Assembly (NCBI GenBank): GCA_009694185.1
Contig: SHVR01000018.1
Location: 1 to 44,059, forward strand
Length of the DNA: 44,059 bases
Direction of reading: 5' to 3'
DNA from: Alphaproteobacteria bacterium
Lineage (GTDB): Bacteria; Pseudomonadota; Alphaproteobacteria; SHVR01
The position numbers were made by a program, and so were the translations under genes. Below the pieces are notes generated by a model. It ran no database searches. It was not told the DNA's origin and saw only the letters and a program-made list of their open reading frames with translations. Below, piece after piece: positions 42,606 through 44,059 of the stretch. Numbering within the stretch: the first letter of the stretch is position 1; each line of letters opens with the position of its first letter.

Positions 42606-43832
42606 ATGACCGGTTCGGTTGAAACCACATGCTGTGTCGCGGGCGGCGGACCGGCCGGCCTGATGCTCGGTTTCCTCTTGGCGCGGGCCGGCGTCGATGT
42701 GGTCGTTCTCGAGAAGCATGGCGACTTCCTGCGCGATTTTCGTGGCGACACCATCCACCCGTCCACCATGCAGGTGATGCACGAGCTTGGCCTGCTGGAT
42801 GAGTTCCTGAAATTGGCGCATCAAAAGGTGCCCCAGATCATTGCCCAATTCGGTGTCACGGCGCTCCGCCTGGCCGACTTCCGGCATTTGCCGGTTGCAG
42901 CACCCTTCATCGCGATGATGCCGCAATGGGACTTTCTCGGTTTTCTCGCCGGTCACGCCCAGGCAATTCCGAGTTTCCAGCTCCGCATGCAGACCGAAGC
43001 AACGGGCCTGATGCGCGACGGCGGCCGAATTGTGGGCGTGCGCGCGGCCGGGTCCGAGGGCGAGATCGAAGTTCGCGCCCGGCTCACTATTGCCGCCGAT
43101 GGGCGCGATTCCACGCTCAGGGATGCGGCCGGTTTGGTCGCCGACGACCTTGGCGCGCCGATCGACGTCTTGTGGTTGCGCCTCTCGCGCCAAGCCGGCG
43201 ACACGGACCGGACCTAGGGCCGGTTCGATGCCGGCCGCATCTTCATCGCCCTCAATCGCGGCGACTATTGGCAATGCGCCTTTGTCATCCCCAAGGGCGC
43301 CAATGAGCGGGTGCGGAGCGCGGGGCTCGCCGCCTTCCGGGATAGCCTCCGCGCCATCCTGCATGTCCAAGCGTCGCGTGCCGACGAGATCCAGGATTGG
43401 GAGCAGGTCAAACTACTGTCGGTGCAGGTCAACCGGTTGCAGCGCTGGTGGAGGCCGGGTCTGCTTTGTATTGGCGACGCGGCGCACGCCATGTCGCCGG
43501 TGGGCGGGGTGGGCGTCAATCTCGCCGTGCAGGACGCCGTGGCGGCGGCTAATCTGCTGGCCGAACACTTGTGAACCGGGCGGCTTGCCGATGCTCACCT
43601 TGCCGCCGTCCAAGCACGGCGCGAATGGCCGACCCGCGTGACCCAGCGCCTGCAACTGGTCGTGCAGAACCGGGTGATTGCCGCGGCACTGGCCGAGACG
43701 GGCGCCCTTGAGCCGCCGTTGCTGCTCCGGCTGATCGCCGCGACGCCCTGGCTCCGGCGGCTGCTGGCGCGCCTGATCGGCCTCGGGCTTCGGCCGGAGC
43801 ATGTCTTGGCCGCGTTGCGGACGCCGACCTAG
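42606..43832 (+). pseudogene. FAD-dependent monooxygenase (PHBH/UbiH type) with two in-frame stops
   Basis: A 409-codon frame coding for an FAD-dependent aromatic hydroxylase-like protein. It has the dinucleotide motif CCVAGGGPAGLMLGFLLARAG, the DG motif TIAADGRDST and the second FAD motif CIGDAAHAMSPVGGVGVNLA. Two stop codons interrupt it in the same frame: TAG at 43215-43217 and TGA at 43572-43574. Homology continues across both without frameshift (GRFDAGRIFIALNRGDYWQC, then TGRLADAHLAAVQARREWP). This points to recent inactivation by point substitution. The stretch to 43216 keeps the N-terminal half. It lies directly before an insertion sequence at the window edge. Confidence 0.85.
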
Positions 43833-43960
43833 GCAAAGGCGCGGGCGTGGCGCTCGATCGGGATGCGCTCCGAAATCCCAGCGGCAGGTGAAGCCCACGG
43901 GTGACAGCCTGGCTGTTCCCCGTCAGCACCTATGAGACAGATATGCGGTATTGAGCAGAG

Positions 43961-44015
43961 GAGGGTTTTGGTCTCATCGTAGTGACGAAGGAACGAAGAT
44001 GAGACCAAAACCCTC
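43961..44015 (+). promoter_or_regulatory. 18-bp perfect inverted repeat over the transposase start
   Basis: The arms GAGGGTTTTGGTCTCATC (43961-43978) and GATGAGACCAAAACCCTC (43998-44015) pair completely around a 19-nt loop. The right arm contains the transposase ATG at 43999. The loop holds the GAAGGAACG ribosome site. RNA reading in from outside would fold this hairpin and hide the start codon, while a transcript starting inside the left arm or loop would not. Confidence 0.85.
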
Positions 44016-44059
44016 TGCCCGAAAATCGCCCGGTGAGCGGGCGTTGCAGGACATTCGCC
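43999..44059 (+). mobile_element. IS3-family transposase OrfA, 5' part, cut by window edge
   Basis: Only the first 20 codons are in the window. They read MRPKPSARKSPGERALQDIR, closely matching the start of OrfA of a common alphaproteobacterial IS3 group (KSPGExxxxDIRRATRK pattern). The helix-turn-helix and the OrfB integrase would lie beyond 44059. The left terminal inverted repeat cannot be fixed without the right end. Between the monooxygenase stop (43832) and the hairpin (43961) no gene is visible. Confidence 0.75.

Noticed and set aside
43572-43574. TGA in the monooxygenase as a selenocysteine codon
   Set aside because: The position is not a cysteine site in this family, no selenocysteine insertion hairpin is evident after it, and a second, different stop (TAG) interrupts the same gene.

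Overview
The window is GC-rich, densely packed DNA from an alphaproteobacterium, most likely a Rhodospirillales-type chromosome. The evidence is the alphaproteobacterial style of ParC, MotA/MotB and PhaC, the order rplM-rpsI-argC-gamma carbonic anhydrase, the order hom-glpX-recJ, and many carboxylate and iron-type transport operons. No plasmid replication, phage structural or CRISPR functions were seen. A species cannot be named from the sequence alone.

Layout from left to right. (1) 0.25-3.25 kb: a PstS-like periplasmic binding protein followed after 9 bp by a membrane hybrid histidine kinase. (2) 3.28-3.32 kb: the 3' half of a tRNA-Phe gene without its 5' half. (3) 3.4-6.7 kb: parC, a Phd/FitB-like toxin-antitoxin pair and an orphan HigA-like antitoxin. 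(4) 6.7-10.4 kb: bpt/ate (N-end rule transferase), an SGNH/SASA esterase-like gene, a frameshifted motB and motA. (5) 10.4-14.6 kb: a flavin reductase, then threonine dehydratase and a penicillin-acylase-family hydrolase, overlapping by 4 bp. (6) 14.6-21.3 kb: an aldehyde dehydrogenase and a CaiB-type CoA transferase, divergent from a TctCBA-type transporter with a TauE-like exporter. (7) 21.3-25.5 kb: a small conserved hypothetical gene, an MFS exporter, and a three-gene operon of a crotonase-like protein, a CoA-binding protein and MetY. (8) 25.6-28.4 kb: rplM-rpsI with promoter and terminator, argC, gamma carbonic anhydrase. (9) 28.4-29.6 kb: an accessory patch with a PIN-domain toxin-antitoxin-like pair between two 96-bp copies of the carbonic anhydrase 3' end, then a truncated gene remnant. 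(10) 29.6-36.8 kb: phaC, an OmpA-like lipoprotein, hom, glpX, recJ. (11) 36.9 kb: tRNA-Glu(TTC). (12) 37.1-42.5 kb: a COG1840-type ABC uptake operon with two tandem binding proteins. (13) 42.6-44.06 kb: an FAD monooxygenase gene with two in-frame stops, then the left end of an IS3-type insertion sequence cut by the window edge.

Most genes are housekeeping or transport functions arranged in tight operons with 4-bp start/stop overlaps. The most informative irregularities are the toxin-antitoxin cassette that appears to have landed at the 3' end of the carbonic anhydrase gene and left a diverged second copy of that end, the partial tRNA-Phe, the 18-bp perfect hairpin over the transposase start codon at the right edge, a 22-bp perfect palindrome upstream of rplM, and several short tandem duplications (14, 15, 15 and 21 bp) in or at the ends of genes. 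Two genes (motB and the monooxygenase) look broken. From sequence alone I cannot tell whether the single-base defect in motB is biological or a sequencing error.
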